A program made the translations under genes and the position numbers. Below the pieces are notes generated by a model, which ran no database searches, was not told the DNA's origin, and worked only from the letters and a program-made list of their open reading frames with translations. From NCBI GenBank assembly GCA_963609805.1, contig CAVDLN010000002.1, positions 1-57,228 on the forward strand: a stretch of DNA of 57,228 nucleotides, written 5' to 3'. The stretch is from CAMEON01 sp963609805. Lineage in GTDB: Bacteria; Bacillota; Clostridia; Oscillospirales; CAG-272. Shown here in pieces: positions 1-8,031 of the stretch (within the stretch, counting starts at the first letter, position 1; each line of letters starts with the position of its first letter).

Positions 1-162
1 GTCGAATATCTTATGCGCAACAGGAAAAACACAATGACCCTGCTGGAAGGAGATGGTGATTTCAGCAGCCCTGAATGCACAGAGCTGCTGAAAGAAGCTG
101 ACATCGTAGTACAAACTGCAATGAACTGTGGCTGTATTTTCAGAATGTTATCAATTGGGTAA
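1..162 (+). pseudogene. fragment of EcoRI-type adenine-specific DNA methyltransferase
   Basis: Frame 1 is open from the left edge to a stop at 160-162. Residues 14-37 (LLEGDGDF, then SPECTELLKEADIVV) resemble the stretch just before the catalytic NPPF motif of M.EcoRI-family adenine methyltransferases. Directly after DIVV, where T-N-P-P-F is expected, the reading breaks into unrelated residues (QTAMNCG) and stops about 16 residues later. The catalytic motif and all of the C-terminus are therefore missing. The break coincides with the point where homology to an HNH endonuclease begins in another frame (about base 120), so this looks like a deletion junction between two neighbouring restriction-modification genes. 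The family call comes from motif recall and is fairly secure; the fragment cannot be active. Base composition is more AT-rich than the rest of the window. Confidence 0.6.
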
Positions 163-557
163 AGGCTACCTTCCCGGCACTCCGCAAAAAGCTGATGTGC
201 GGGCTTGATTGGGGTATCTATTTCAACAAATACGGCACTGCGGCGCATGACCCAAAAGCATACGAAAAGCGCATTGTTGAGTTGATTGACGATGAGGACG
301 TGACCAATCAGAGGGGCATCTATGAATACCTGCTTGACGGCAACGAAAACCATCTGAGCATTCGCACGTTCACTCCTAAAATGGCGCGTACCGCATACGA
401 ACGGCAGAAAGGTATCTGCCCAAGATGCAAAAAACATTTTGAAATTGAGGGAATGCAGGCAGACCACATTACCCCATGGAGCAAGGGCGGCAAGACCGTC
501 TCCGAAAACTGCCAAATGCTTTGTGCGGATTGCAACCGCCGGAAAAGCAATGTCTGA
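102..557 (+). pseudogene. 3' fragment of HNH endonuclease (DUF262/GmrSD-like C-terminus)
   Basis: The frame is open from 102 to a stop at 555-557. Family-like residues begin at base 120 (NELWLYFQNVINWV), upstream of the first ATG at 195, so the original start has been lost. The C-terminal half is a clear HNH nuclease domain: a CPRC zinc pair, the core ADHITPWSKGG, and a second CADCN pair followed by RRK. The middle part (GLDWGIYFNKYG) resembles the region before the HNH domain in DUF262-type restriction nucleases. It lies in a different frame from the methyltransferase fragment it is joined to, consistent with one deletion having removed the end of one gene and the start of the other. A shortened 120-residue protein from the ATG at 195 is possible and would keep the whole HNH motif. 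Confidence 0.6.
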
Positions 558-586
558 GAACACAAAAAATCATGTGAGGCATCAAA

Positions 587-787
587 ATGAAAAAATACGT
601 CGTCATTATAGAGGAAACGGTATCCGAGCAGTTTGCGGTGACCGCGGACAGCGAGGAGGATGCCGGGAAAATCGCACGCGAACGCTACAATAACACGGAG
701 TTTGTGCTGGAGCCCGGCAACCTAATCGGCAGGAAAATGGCAGTCCTTTCCCGCGACGGAGAGGCTGTCGTGTGGACGGAGTTCTGA
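587..787 (+). CDS. DpnD/PcfM-like small protein
   Basis: This is a 66-residue acidic protein preceded by a weak TGAGG ribosome site. It follows the DpnD/PcfM pattern: an N-terminal beta strand (MKKYVVIIEETVSEQFAV), an AxSEEDA helix (residues 20-32), and a short second part ending in an Asp/Glu/Trp-rich tail. Members of this small family are common on conjugative and integrative elements and were named from a streptococcal restriction locus and a plasmid. No biochemical function is established. Its place next to the broken restriction genes, and the AT-richer composition, suggest it is a leftover of the same acquired element. A terminator follows at 838-871. Confidence 0.5.
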   Translation: MKKYVVIIEETVSEQFAVTADSEEDAGKIARERYNNTEFVLEPGNLIGRKMAVLSRDGEAVVWTEF

Positions 788-837
788 TACCGCAACGGAA
801 GCCGGCATCCTCTCCGAAATTTTCCGTTAACCCGCAG

Positions 838-871
838 AAAAAAGGTGAACCGTGCCCGGTTCACCTTTTTT
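838..871. terminator. bidirectional intrinsic terminator
   Basis: A 9-bp GC-containing stem (GGTGAACCG 844-852, CGGTTCACC 857-865) with a 4-base loop is flanked by an A-run on the left and a T-run on the right. It can end both the plus-strand DpnD-like gene and the minus-strand aromatic operon. Confidence 0.85.
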
Positions 872-916
872 CATATCAAAATTTGAAGAGGCCCTGCGGG
901 GGTTCCGATTCCCCGC

Positions 917-1945
917 TCACAGCATCTCCGCGATATCGTATATCAGCCGTTCGGTTTTCTCCCAGCCGAGGCAGGGGTCGGTAATCGACTGGCCGAATAC
1001 CCCGCCGTCGGTCTTCTGGTTTCCGTCCACGAGGTAGCTCTCGATCATCAGGCCCTTGCAGAGGCGGCGGATGTCGGCGTTCTCCCGCATGGAGGTCAGC
1101 ACGTCGTGGGCTATGCGGATCTGCTCCTCATAGTGCTTGCCGGAGTTGGCGTGGTTGGTGTCGATGATGACGGCGGGATTCTCCAGCCCGGACTTTGCGT
1201 ACCGCTCGTTCAGACTGACCAGATCCTCATAGTGGTAGTTGGAGACCGTCTTGCCGTCCGTCGTCTGGTACCCCCGCAGGATGGCGTGCGCCAGCGGATT
1301 GCCGGTGCTCTCCACCTCCCAGCCGCGGTAGATGAAGGTGTGCGGATGGTGCGCCGCCGTGATGGCGTTCATCATGACCGATATGTCGCCGCCCGTCGGG
1401 TTTTTCAGCCCGACCGGGATATCCAGTCCGCTCGCCGTCAGGCGGTGCTGCTGGTTCTCCACGCTCCGCGCCCCCACGGCGACGTAGGAGAGCAGGTCGG
1501 AGAGGTAGCGGTGGTTGTCCGGGTACAGCATCTCGTCCGCGCTGGACATGCCGTAGTCCCGCAGCGCGCTCATGTGCAGCTGGCGGATGGCGATGATGCC
1601 GCGCATCATGTCGGGATGCCCGTTCGGGTCCGGCTGGTGCAGCATGCCCTTGTAGCCGTCGCCCGTCGTGCGGGGCTTGTTGGTGTAAATGCGCGGCACG
1701 ATGAGGATTTTATCCTGCACCTTGTCCGCCACGCGGCGCAGCCGTCCGATGTACTCCAGCACGGGCTCGCTCTTGTCCGCCGAGCACGGCCCTATGACCA
1801 GCAGGAATCTGTCGCTTTTCCCGGTGAAAATATCCCGTATTTCCGCGTCCCGCTGCTTCTTGACCGCCGCCATCTCCGGCGTGACCGGATACCACGCCTT
1901 CGTCTCCTGCGGAATCGGCAGCTTGCGGTAAAATTTCATGTTCAT
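917..1945 (-). CDS. aroF: 3-deoxy-7-phosphoheptulonate (DAHP) synthase, type I AroF/G/H family
   Basis: Catalyses the first step of the shikimate pathway: phosphoenolpyruvate plus erythrose 4-phosphate to DAHP. The 342-residue length is normal for the family, with no fused chorismate-mutase or ferredoxin-like regulatory domain. Recognisable motifs are GPCSAD (about residue 52), PRIYTNKPRTT (about 84), VGARSVENQQHR, GLKNPTGG and DTNHANSGK; these carry the metal and PEP/E4P-binding residues. The ATG at 1945 has a GTGAGGG site 7 bases upstream. It is the last gene of the eight-gene aromatic operon, 10 bases after tyrA. Feedback by Phe or Tyr is typical for this family, but the specificity cannot be read from sequence here. 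The symbol aroF is given by family; aroG or aroH would be equally defensible. Confidence 0.95.
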   Translation of the reverse strand: MNMKFYRKLPIPQETKAWYPVTPEMAAVKKQRDAEIRDIFTGKSDRFLLVIGPCSADKSEPVLEYIGRLRRVADKVQDKILIVPRIYTNKPRTTGDGYKGMLHQPDPNGHPDMMRGIIAIRQLHMSALRDYGMSSADEMLYPDNHRYLSDLLSYVAVGARSVENQQHRLTASGLDIPVGLKNPTGGDISVMMNAITAAHHPHTFIYRGWEVESTGNPLAHAILRGYQTTDGKTVSNYHYEDLVSLNERYAKSGLENPAVIIDTNHANSGKHYEEQIRIAHDVLTSMRENADIRRLCKGLMIESYLVDGNQKTDGGVFGQSITDPCLGWEKTERLIYDIAEML

Positions 1946-1955
1946 GGCTATACCC

Positions 1956-2876
1956 TCACTTTTCGTTGCATTGGTTTATTTTTGTCCGAACGGTCCCGGA
2001 CGGCTTGTCGAATTTCTCGCGCCGCTCGCCGGAGAGGCGCATCATGGCGCGCATGGTCTCCCTGTCCCCTTCCGCCAGCGCGGTGCGCAGCCTGTCAAAT
2101 ACCGCGCCGAACCTGTCCATCTCGCCCAGCAGCGCCTCCCGGTTGCACAGGAACAGCTCGCTCCACATTTCGTCGTTGATTCTGGCAATCCGCGTCAGGT
2201 CGCGGAAGGAATCGCCGGTAAAGGCCTCCAGCCCCGGCTGATCGTTGGCGCACATCAGCGCCACGGCAATGCAGTGCGTCAGCTGCGAGAGGAAAGCAAT
2301 CATGCGGTCATGCTCCGCGGCGGACAGCCGGCTGATGCGGTGAAAGCCCAGCAGCTCCCCCAGCTGCACGCACAGCGCGATCGCCTCCGGCGTGTTCCGC
2401 TCAGTCGGCACCACGATGTAGTTGGCGCCGTGGAACACGCTGTCGTCGCTGTGCTCGACACCGCTCCGCTCCCTGCCCGCCATCGGGTGCGCCGCGATGA
2501 ATTCCACCCCGTCCGGCATCAGATCCTGCATCCTGTCCACAATGCAGCCCTTCACGCCGGTGACATCCGTAACCAGCGTACCCGGCGAAAAGAGATGCCC
2601 GTTCTCCTCCGTCCATTCCAGCAGCGTATGCGGGTACAGGGCAAGCACCACGAGATCCGCCCGGGCGAACAGTCCGGGGTCCGCCTCCGTGCTGCCCCCG
2701 GCAAGGAATCCCTCCCGCACGGCATAGTCGATATCCTCCTGCCGCTTTGTTACGGCCCACACCGAAAAGCCCTGCTTTGTCAGCGCCTTTGCGTAGCTGC
2801 CGCCGATAAGTCCCAGCCCCACGATCAGCACACGCGCGCTGCTGTCCAGCCGCTCAAGTCTGAGTTTTTCTCCCAT
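1956..2876 (-). CDS. tyrA: prephenate dehydrogenase
   Basis: Oxidative decarboxylation of prephenate to 4-hydroxyphenylpyruvate, the committed tyrosine step. The 306-residue protein has an N-terminal NAD-binding Rossmann motif (GLGLIGGS, residues 20-27) and the family's HPMAGRERSG motif near residue 134, which includes the catalytic His. A helical dimerisation domain follows. There is no fused chorismate mutase (that lies in pheA) and no C-terminal ACT domain, so regulation by tyrosine at protein level is not obvious. It starts 7 bases after aroA and is followed 10 bases on by aroF, so it is translated from the shared message. The ribosome site is weak (AGGGACGGA just before the ATG), which suggests coupling to aroA translation. 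Confidence 0.94.
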   Translation of the reverse strand: MGEKLRLERLDSSARVLIVGLGLIGGSYAKALTKQGFSVWAVTKRQEDIDYAVREGFLAGGSTEADPGLFARADLVVLALYPHTLLEWTEENGHLFSPGTLVTDVTGVKGCIVDRMQDLMPDGVEFIAAHPMAGRERSGVEHSDDSVFHGANYIVVPTERNTPEAIALCVQLGELLGFHRISRLSAAEHDRMIAFLSQLTHCIAVALMCANDQPGLEAFTGDSFRDLTRIARINDEMWSELFLCNREALLGEMDRFGAVFDRLRTALAEGDRETMRAMMRLSGERREKFDKPSGTVRTKINQCNEK

Positions 2877-2883
2877 TCCGTCC

Positions 2884-4128
2884 CTATGCCTCCTCCCCGG
2901 TGCGCACCGTTATTCCGAGAGATCCCAGCGCGTCAAAAAATTCCGGCATGCTTTTGGCGACGCATTCCGCACCGTCGATGCTGCCCCCCGTGCGGCACAG
3001 CAGCACCGCCAGCGACATGGCGACCCGATGGTCGTTGTGCGCGCACAGCACCCCGTCCGGCGCGTGCACGCCGCCCGGCTCCACCGTGATTTCGTTCTCC
3101 CCGACCGCTATGCGCACGCCGCAGCGCCGCAGTTCCTCCGCCATCGCCTCGCCGCGATCGCTCTCCTTGAGCCGCAGGCGGGCCGTGTCGCACAGCGTGC
3201 CGCCGTGATGCAGCGCCGCCACGACAAGCAGTATCGGCGCAAGATCCGGGCAGTCCGCCACCGACAGGCGGCACCGCTCCCGGCACAGCCTGTCCATATA
3301 CGCTCCGTACACACGGTCGCCCTGCGCCCCGTCGTCCGTATACCCCGTCATGGTTATGCTGCCGCCGAACGTCCGCATGGCGCCGAAGAAGGCGGCGGCG
3401 GACTGATCCGTCGGCACGCACAGCGCCGCCGCGGGCGCGTGTCCCGTCTGCCCGCCGGGGATGCCGTACTCCCGCCTGTCGGCGCCGTCGGCGCGGATCT
3501 CATACCCGAACAGGCGCAGCGCGTCCAGCGTCAGCCCGATGTAGGACGCGCTCTCCACCCGCCCCGTCAGCCGCAGGGTGCTGTCCCCTCTCAGGTGCGG
3601 CAGGGCAAACAGCAGACCCGACACAAACTGGCTGCTGATATTGCCGGGGAAGGAGAAGGTGCCGGGCCGCAGTCCGCCCCCCACCGTAACGCTTGTCTCC
3701 GTCCTCTCAAAGAGTATGCCCTGCCCGCGGCATATGTCCTCATACACGGACAGAGGCCGCGCGAACAGACGCCGCGCCCCCGTAAAGGTCACGCGGGATT
3801 CCGCTCCCCGCAGCAGGGCAAGCGGCAGCAGCAGCCGCAGGGTCGTTCCGCTCTCCCCGCAGTCGGCATGCGGCGCATCCGCCGGCACGGGGAAATCCGC
3901 CGGGGCGCATCCCCGCACCAGCGCGTCGGATCCCTCCTGCCGGATTTCCGCACCCATAGCCCGCAGGCAGCGCATCGTCGCGCGGATATCCGCGTTGTCC
4001 GGCAGTCCCCGCAGGCGCGTCTCGCCCGGGGTGACGGCAGCCGCCGTCAGGTACCGGTGCGCCACGCTCTTGGAAGCCGGCACGCACACCTCGCCCTGCG
4101 GAATGCCCGGAAGGATCGTCACGCGCAT
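2884..4128 (-). CDS. aroA: 3-phosphoshikimate 1-carboxyvinyltransferase (EPSP synthase)
   Basis: Transfers the enolpyruvyl group of PEP to shikimate 3-phosphate. The 414 residues are typical. Visible family features are the N-terminal PASKSVAHRYL (Lys and Ser for S3P binding), DCGESGTTLRLLLPLA (the usual N-A-G-T-A/T region, here with E-S-G-T-T), FVSGLLFALPHL, and the C-terminal LRLKESDR and NDHRVAMS motifs. The segment corresponding to the class I/class II marker reads GESGTT, so glyphosate class cannot be assigned confidently. The ATG lies inside the end of aroQ (10-base overlap), and tyrA starts 7 bases after the stop. Confidence 0.95.
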   Translation of the reverse strand: MRVTILPGIPQGEVCVPASKSVAHRYLTAAAVTPGETRLRGLPDNADIRATMRCLRAMGAEIRQEGSDALVRGCAPADFPVPADAPHADCGESGTTLRLLLPLALLRGAESRVTFTGARRLFARPLSVYEDICRGQGILFERTETSVTVGGGLRPGTFSFPGNISSQFVSGLLFALPHLRGDSTLRLTGRVESASYIGLTLDALRLFGYEIRADGADRREYGIPGGQTGHAPAAALCVPTDQSAAAFFGAMRTFGGSITMTGYTDDGAQGDRVYGAYMDRLCRERCRLSVADCPDLAPILLVVAALHHGGTLCDTARLRLKESDRGEAMAEELRRCGVRIAVGENEITVEPGGVHAPDGVLCAHNDHRVAMSLAVLLCRTGGSIDGAECVAKSMPEFFDALGSLGITVRTGEEA

Positions 4129-4613
4129 GGCGTTCCCTCCCCGCGCGCCAGCAGAAGATCCACCGCCTCGCAGTATCCCGCGAATCCGTGCCCCTTGATG
4201 CAGGCGACGCAGGCGGCGCGCACATAGCTGACGCGGCGGAATTCCTCCCTGGTATCCACATCCGATATATGCACCTCCACGGTCGGAATGCCGACCGCCT
4301 TGAGCGCGTCCAGCAGGGCGACCGACGTGTGGGTGTAGGCGGCGGGATTCAGCACGATCCCGTCATACACCCCCAGCGCGTCCTGTATGGCGTCCACCAG
4401 CGCGCCCTCGTGGTTGGACTGGAAAAACGCGATTTCAATCCCCCTCCGCTCTGCGTGCTCCCGCAGCATATCGCACAGCGACCGATAGGTCTGCGTCCCG
4501 TATATCTGCGGCTCGCGAACGCCCAGAAGATTCAGATTCGGCCCGTTGATGACCAGTATCCGGCGGACAGCCGCCTGTTTTGCATCCGTATGCTTTTCCG
4601 TATCTGTACTCAC
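4119..4613 (-). CDS. aroQ: 3-dehydroquinate dehydratase, type II
   Basis: Dehydrates 3-dehydroquinate to 3-dehydroshikimate. The frame is open much further upstream, but the family homology begins near VRRILVINGPNLNLLG. The GTG at 4611-4613 overlaps the stop of the aroE-aroK gene (GTGA) and has a GGAGGAAAGGAG ribosome site just before it, so this start (164 residues) is chosen. Type II hallmarks are GPNLNLLG, the catalytic Tyr in EPQIYG, FFQSNHEG, LNPAAYTHTS and EVHISD with the catalytic His. The N-terminus carries about 18 extra polar residues before the first strand. The C-terminus overlaps the aroA start by 10 bases, consistent with coupled translation. Confidence 0.95.
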   Translation of the reverse strand: MSTDTEKHTDAKQAAVRRILVINGPNLNLLGVREPQIYGTQTYRSLCDMLREHAERRGIEIAFFQSNHEGALVDAIQDALGVYDGIVLNPAAYTHTSVALLDALKAVGIPTVEVHISDVDTREEFRRVSYVRAACVACIKGHGFAGYCEAVDLLLARGEGTPCA

Positions 4614-5890
4614 AGCAGATTTCTCCTTTCCTCCCGCTGCGCCGCAGCCGCCGAAAGCAGGCGGCCGGCACATTCCTTCGGACTGCCGTACACGGGGAAA
4701 ATCAGGTCGGCGGACTCCCGGTAGAGTGCCTCCCGCTCCCGGAACACCCGCTCCAGTGCCGCGCGGTCGCGCGTCAGCGGACGGCTGTCGGACGGCTCGA
4801 TGCTGTCCAGCGGCCTGTCCAGATAGACAAGACAGCCGTTGCGGCGCAGCGCCTTCACGTTCTCCTGCCGCGTGACGGCGCCGCCGCCCGTGGCGATGAT
4901 GCAGCCGGTTCCCGCCGCAAGCTCCCGCAGGACTGCCGTCTCCTCCCGCCGGAAGGCATCCTCCCCGTGCGCGGTGATATACGCGCCCGCCGGCATGCCG
5001 ACACGGGCGGCAAGCAGGGTATCGCTGTCGAAGAAGGGTTTTCCCGTCCGTGCCGCCAGCTGCCTGCCGAGCGTGCTTTTTCCGCTGCCCGGCATGCCGA
5101 CCAGCACGATGTTCTCCTTGCTGTCCCGCACGGAGGCAAAGACCTCCTCCGTCCGTTCGGTCAGGTCCGGCCGATCCAGAAACAGCGCCGCCGCGCAGGC
5201 CGCCTGCGCAACCAGCATATAGAGACCGCCCGCCGCGGGAATGCCGCGCTCCCTCGCCCGCCCGACAAAATCCGTCCGCAGCGGATGGTACACGGCGTCC
5301 GCCGCCCCGCACAGCCGCGGGAATCCGGCAGGGTCCGCGGGCAGTTCCCCGTCATGCGGGAACATGCCGACCGGCGTTGTGTTGACCAGAATCTCCACGT
5401 CCTCCCGCCGCCGGTTCAGCTCGTCATACCCGATGACGTCCTCTCCCTCCGGTCTGCGGGATACGCGGACGACCGATGCCGCCCCCTCCGCCCGCAGTAC
5501 GGCGCAGGCCGTTGAGGAGGTGCCCCCGGTCCCCAGCACCGCCGCATGTTTCCCCTTTGCGTCGATGCCGGCGCGGCGCAGCAGCATCCGCATGCCGTAG
5601 AAATCCGTATTGTAGCCGATCAGCTTTCCGTCCCGGCACAGAATCGTGTTGACCGCCCCGATGGCGCGCGCCGCGTCGTCAATCGCATCCAGATACGGGA
5701 TAACCGTCCGTTTGTAGGGAATGGTTACATTGATGCCGCTGAACGCGCGTGCCCGCAGGAAATCGCCGACCTCCTCCGGCCGCAGCTCACAGAGCCTGTA
5801 ATCGTATGTTCCCAGCATGGCGTGAATCTCCGCCGAGAAGCTGTGCCCGAGATGCTCCCCGATACAGCCGTATTCCTTGATGGTGTTCAT
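4610..5890 (-). CDS. aroE-aroK: fused shikimate dehydrogenase - shikimate kinase
   Basis: One uninterrupted 426-residue frame carries two successive pathway enzymes. Residues 1-250 are shikimate dehydrogenase: GHSFSAEIH near 15, NVTIPYK with the catalytic Lys at 60, YNTD near 93, a Rossmann GTGGTSSTA near 120, and NTTPVGMFP. Residues about 258-420 are shikimate kinase: Walker A GMPGSGKS (265-272), DSD for shikimate/Mg binding (288-290), GGGAV (335-339), and a lid arginine in RPLTRD (370-375). The linker is short (about SVRDSKEN). Lone AroE and AroK are the norm; AroE-AroK fusions are reported sporadically, whereas AroD-AroE fusions are better known from plants. It lies 9 bases after aroC and overlaps aroQ by 4 bases. 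The missing step between the two halves is none: dehydroshikimate goes to shikimate, then to shikimate 3-phosphate. Confidence 0.93.
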   Translation of the reverse strand: MNTIKEYGCIGEHLGHSFSAEIHAMLGTYDYRLCELRPEEVGDFLRARAFSGINVTIPYKRTVIPYLDAIDDAARAIGAVNTILCRDGKLIGYNTDFYGMRMLLRRAGIDAKGKHAAVLGTGGTSSTACAVLRAEGAASVVRVSRRPEGEDVIGYDELNRRREDVEILVNTTPVGMFPHDGELPADPAGFPRLCGAADAVYHPLRTDFVGRARERGIPAAGGLYMLVAQAACAAALFLDRPDLTERTEEVFASVRDSKENIVLVGMPGSGKSTLGRQLAARTGKPFFDSDTLLAARVGMPAGAYITAHGEDAFRREETAVLRELAAGTGCIIATGGGAVTRQENVKALRRNGCLVYLDRPLDSIEPSDSRPLTRDRAALERVFREREALYRESADLIFPVYGSPKECAGRLLSAAAAQREERRNLL

Positions 5891-5899
5891 GCCTGCCTC

Positions 5900-7009
5900 C
5901 TATACCCGCAGCGCGTCGTCGCCGAAGCGCATCAGCAGAAGATCCGCCACGGTCAGCGCCGTCACCGCGTCGATGACGGGGCAGGCGCGCGGCGCTATGC
6001 AGGGATCATGCCTGCCGCGCACACGCAGCGTCACGTTCTCACCGCGGATAAAATCCACGCTGTCCTGCGGCAGCGCAATGGACGGGGTCGGCTTGACGGC
6101 GCAGCGGAACAGAACCGGCATTCCGTTCGTGATGCCGCCGCCGATGCCGCCGCCGCGGTTTCCCGCCGTGACAACCGCGCCGTCCGCCGAAATCCTGTAG
6201 GGGTCGTTGGACATGCTCCCGCGCATGCCCGCCAGCGAAAAGCCGTCGCCGAACTCCACGCCCTTGACGGCGGGAACCGAGAACAGTCCGTGCGCCAGCA
6301 TGCCCTCCGCCGTATCAAACCACGGCTCACCCAGCCCGGCGCAGAGCCCGGTTACGGCGGTTTCCGTCACACCGCCGACGCTGTCCCCGTCCGCGCGGGC
6401 GTCGAGAATGGCCTGCCGCATCCGCTCCCCCGCCTCCCCGTCAAGCACGGGAAAACCGGGTTCGTGCAGGCTGTCCAGCACCCCGTCGGAAACGGTTCCG
6501 TCCGCCTGCTGAAACGGCGCGTCCTTCACGCCCGCGCAGACGGCCAGATGTGTCCCGATCCGGATGCCCTTCCCACGCAGGGCGCCGCCGACGACAGCCC
6601 CGGCCGCGACCAGCGCCGCCGTGATTCTTCCGCTGAAGTGTCCGCCCCCGCGGTAGTCGGAAAAACCGTGGTACTTGCTGTAGGCGGGGTAGTCGCTGTG
6701 ACCGGGACGGGCGCAGCTGCGCATCTCGTCGTAGTCCCCGCTGTGCTGCTCCGCGTTGGGAATCCGTATGCAGAGCGGCGTCCCGGTGGTATACCCGTTG
6801 AACACGCCGCTTTCTATGACAAAGGGGTCTGCCTCCGCCCTTGCCGTCGCCGTCGGCCCCTGCGGGCGGCGGCGGGTCAGCTCCTTCGCAATACGCTCCC
6901 CGTCCACCGGGATGCCGGGCGTCAGGCCGTCCAGCACGGCGCCGATGCCGCTGCCGTGGCTCTCGCCGTACAGTGTCAGGGTCAGTGCGTTTCCGTATAT
7001 GTTTTTCAT
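5900..7009 (-). CDS. aroC: chorismate synthase
   Basis: Converts EPSP to chorismate with reduced FMN as cofactor. The 369-residue protein begins GNALTLTLYGESHG, the family signature, and continues with DGLTPGIPVD, RPGHSDYPAYSKYHGFSDYRG and GGHFSGRITA, which bind FMN and substrate. The C-terminal RHDPCIAPRACPVIDA is also conserved. The ATG overlaps the aroB stop (ATGA, 4 bases). It has no fused flavin reductase, so it is probably a monofunctional enzyme that depends on a separate reductase, as in most anaerobes. Confidence 0.96.
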   Translation of the reverse strand: MKNIYGNALTLTLYGESHGSGIGAVLDGLTPGIPVDGERIAKELTRRRPQGPTATARAEADPFVIESGVFNGYTTGTPLCIRIPNAEQHSGDYDEMRSCARPGHSDYPAYSKYHGFSDYRGGGHFSGRITAALVAAGAVVGGALRGKGIRIGTHLAVCAGVKDAPFQQADGTVSDGVLDSLHEPGFPVLDGEAGERMRQAILDARADGDSVGGVTETAVTGLCAGLGEPWFDTAEGMLAHGLFSVPAVKGVEFGDGFSLAGMRGSMSNDPYRISADGAVVTAGNRGGGIGGGITNGMPVLFRCAVKPTPSIALPQDSVDFIRGENVTLRVRGRHDPCIAPRACPVIDAVTALTVADLLLMRFGDDALRV

Positions 7010-8031
7010 CGGAATGAAATTACCTCCCCGCAGGATTCCGTAATGGCATCAAGGCTTTCCTTCTGCAGCGAAAACCGCCCGATCTCCGGTACGCGGACCG
7101 TGGTGATGCCGTCCGCCGCGGCTTTCTTGTCGTGCGCCAGTGCCGCGCGGAACTCATTCTTCCCGCAGCGGAAGGCGGTCGGCAGATCATAGCGGTGCAG
7201 CAGCCGCAGAATGCGTCCGCGCACCTCCCCCTCCGTCAGGGCAAGCATGCCGATGCCGACGCACTCGCCGTGCAGCAGGGGGTACGGCTGCTCCGCGCCG
7301 ACGCTCTCCACGGCGTGCCCGACGGTGTGGCCGAAATTCAGCACGCGGCGCAGGCCGCCCTCCCGCTCGTCCGCCTCGACAACCGCCATCTTGATGCGCA
7401 GCGCCGCGCAGATCAGCTCCTCCGGCGGGATTCTGTCCCCCCCGTTCTCCAGACGCGCGAACATGGCGGCGTCCGATGTGGCGAACATTTTGATGATTTC
7501 CGCCATACCGCAGGCGTACTGCCGCGCGTCCAGCGTCAAAAGCACCTGCGGATCCGCCGCAACCGCCCGCGGCTGATAGAAAGTCCCGATGATGTTCTTG
7601 TACCCGCCGAAATCCACGGCGACCTTTCCCCCGACGGAGGAATCCACCATGGCAAGCAGCGTTGTCGGCAGATTGTAGAAATCAATCCCCCGCATATAGG
7701 TTGCCGCGACCATTCCGCCCAGATCCCCGATCACGCCGCCGCCGACCGCAACCACCGCGTCCCCGCGGTCAAAGTCCGCGTCCAGCATGGTTTTGAGAAC
7801 CGACAGCCATGTCTCCGGGCACTTGTTGTGCTCACCGGGCTCCAGCGTGACGATATGCGGCTCCGCGCACGCGGCCGCCACCGTCTGCGCGTAGGCGGCA
7901 GGCACGCCGCTGTCGGTCAGAATCAGGACACGGCGGCGGAGGGAAAACAGTTCCCCGACCCGCTCCAGCGCGCCGCTCTCCACCGTAATCGGGTAGCTGT
8001 CACTGCCCAGATGCATGGTAAGTGTGCTCAT
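7006..8031 (-). CDS. aroB: 3-dehydroquinate synthase
   Basis: NAD- and metal-dependent cyclisation of DAHP to 3-dehydroquinate. The frame is open upstream, but the ATG at 8031 (protein MSTLTMHLG...) has GGAGG six bases upstream and overlaps the pheA stop by 4 bases, so it is taken as the start (341 residues). Motifs: EPGEHNKCPETW, GGGVIGDLGGMVAATYMRGIDFYNLPT (read in parts), DSSVGGKVAVDFGGYKN, and the metal-binding region LNFGHTVGHAVE and LLHGECVGIGM. Length and motif order are those of a normal AroB. Confidence 0.96.
   Translation of the reverse strand: MSTLTMHLGSDSYPITVESGALERVGELFSLRRRVLILTDSGVPAAYAQTVAAACAEPHIVTLEPGEHNKCPETWLSVLKTMLDADFDRGDAVVAVGGGVIGDLGGMVAATYMRGIDFYNLPTTLLAMVDSSVGGKVAVDFGGYKNIIGTFYQPRAVAADPQVLLTLDARQYACGMAEIIKMFATSDAAMFARLENGGDRIPPEELICAALRIKMAVVEADEREGGLRRVLNFGHTVGHAVESVGAEQPYPLLHGECVGIGMLALTEGEVRGRILRLLHRYDLPTAFRCGKNEFRAALAHDKKAAADGITTVRVPEIGRFSLQKESLDAITESCGEVISFR

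Noticed and set aside
4119..5312. A 397-codon frame that would make aroQ far longer
   Set aside because: Upstream of the GTG at 4613 it is only the shadow of the aroE-aroK gene. Ribosome site and GTGA overlap fix the shorter start.
1106..5515. Long open frames on the plus strand opposite aroF, tyrA, aroA, aroQ and aroEK
   Set aside because: High GC creates long antisense frames. They have His/Arg/Ala-rich composition, no ribosome sites and no family signatures, while the minus-strand frames are known enzymes.
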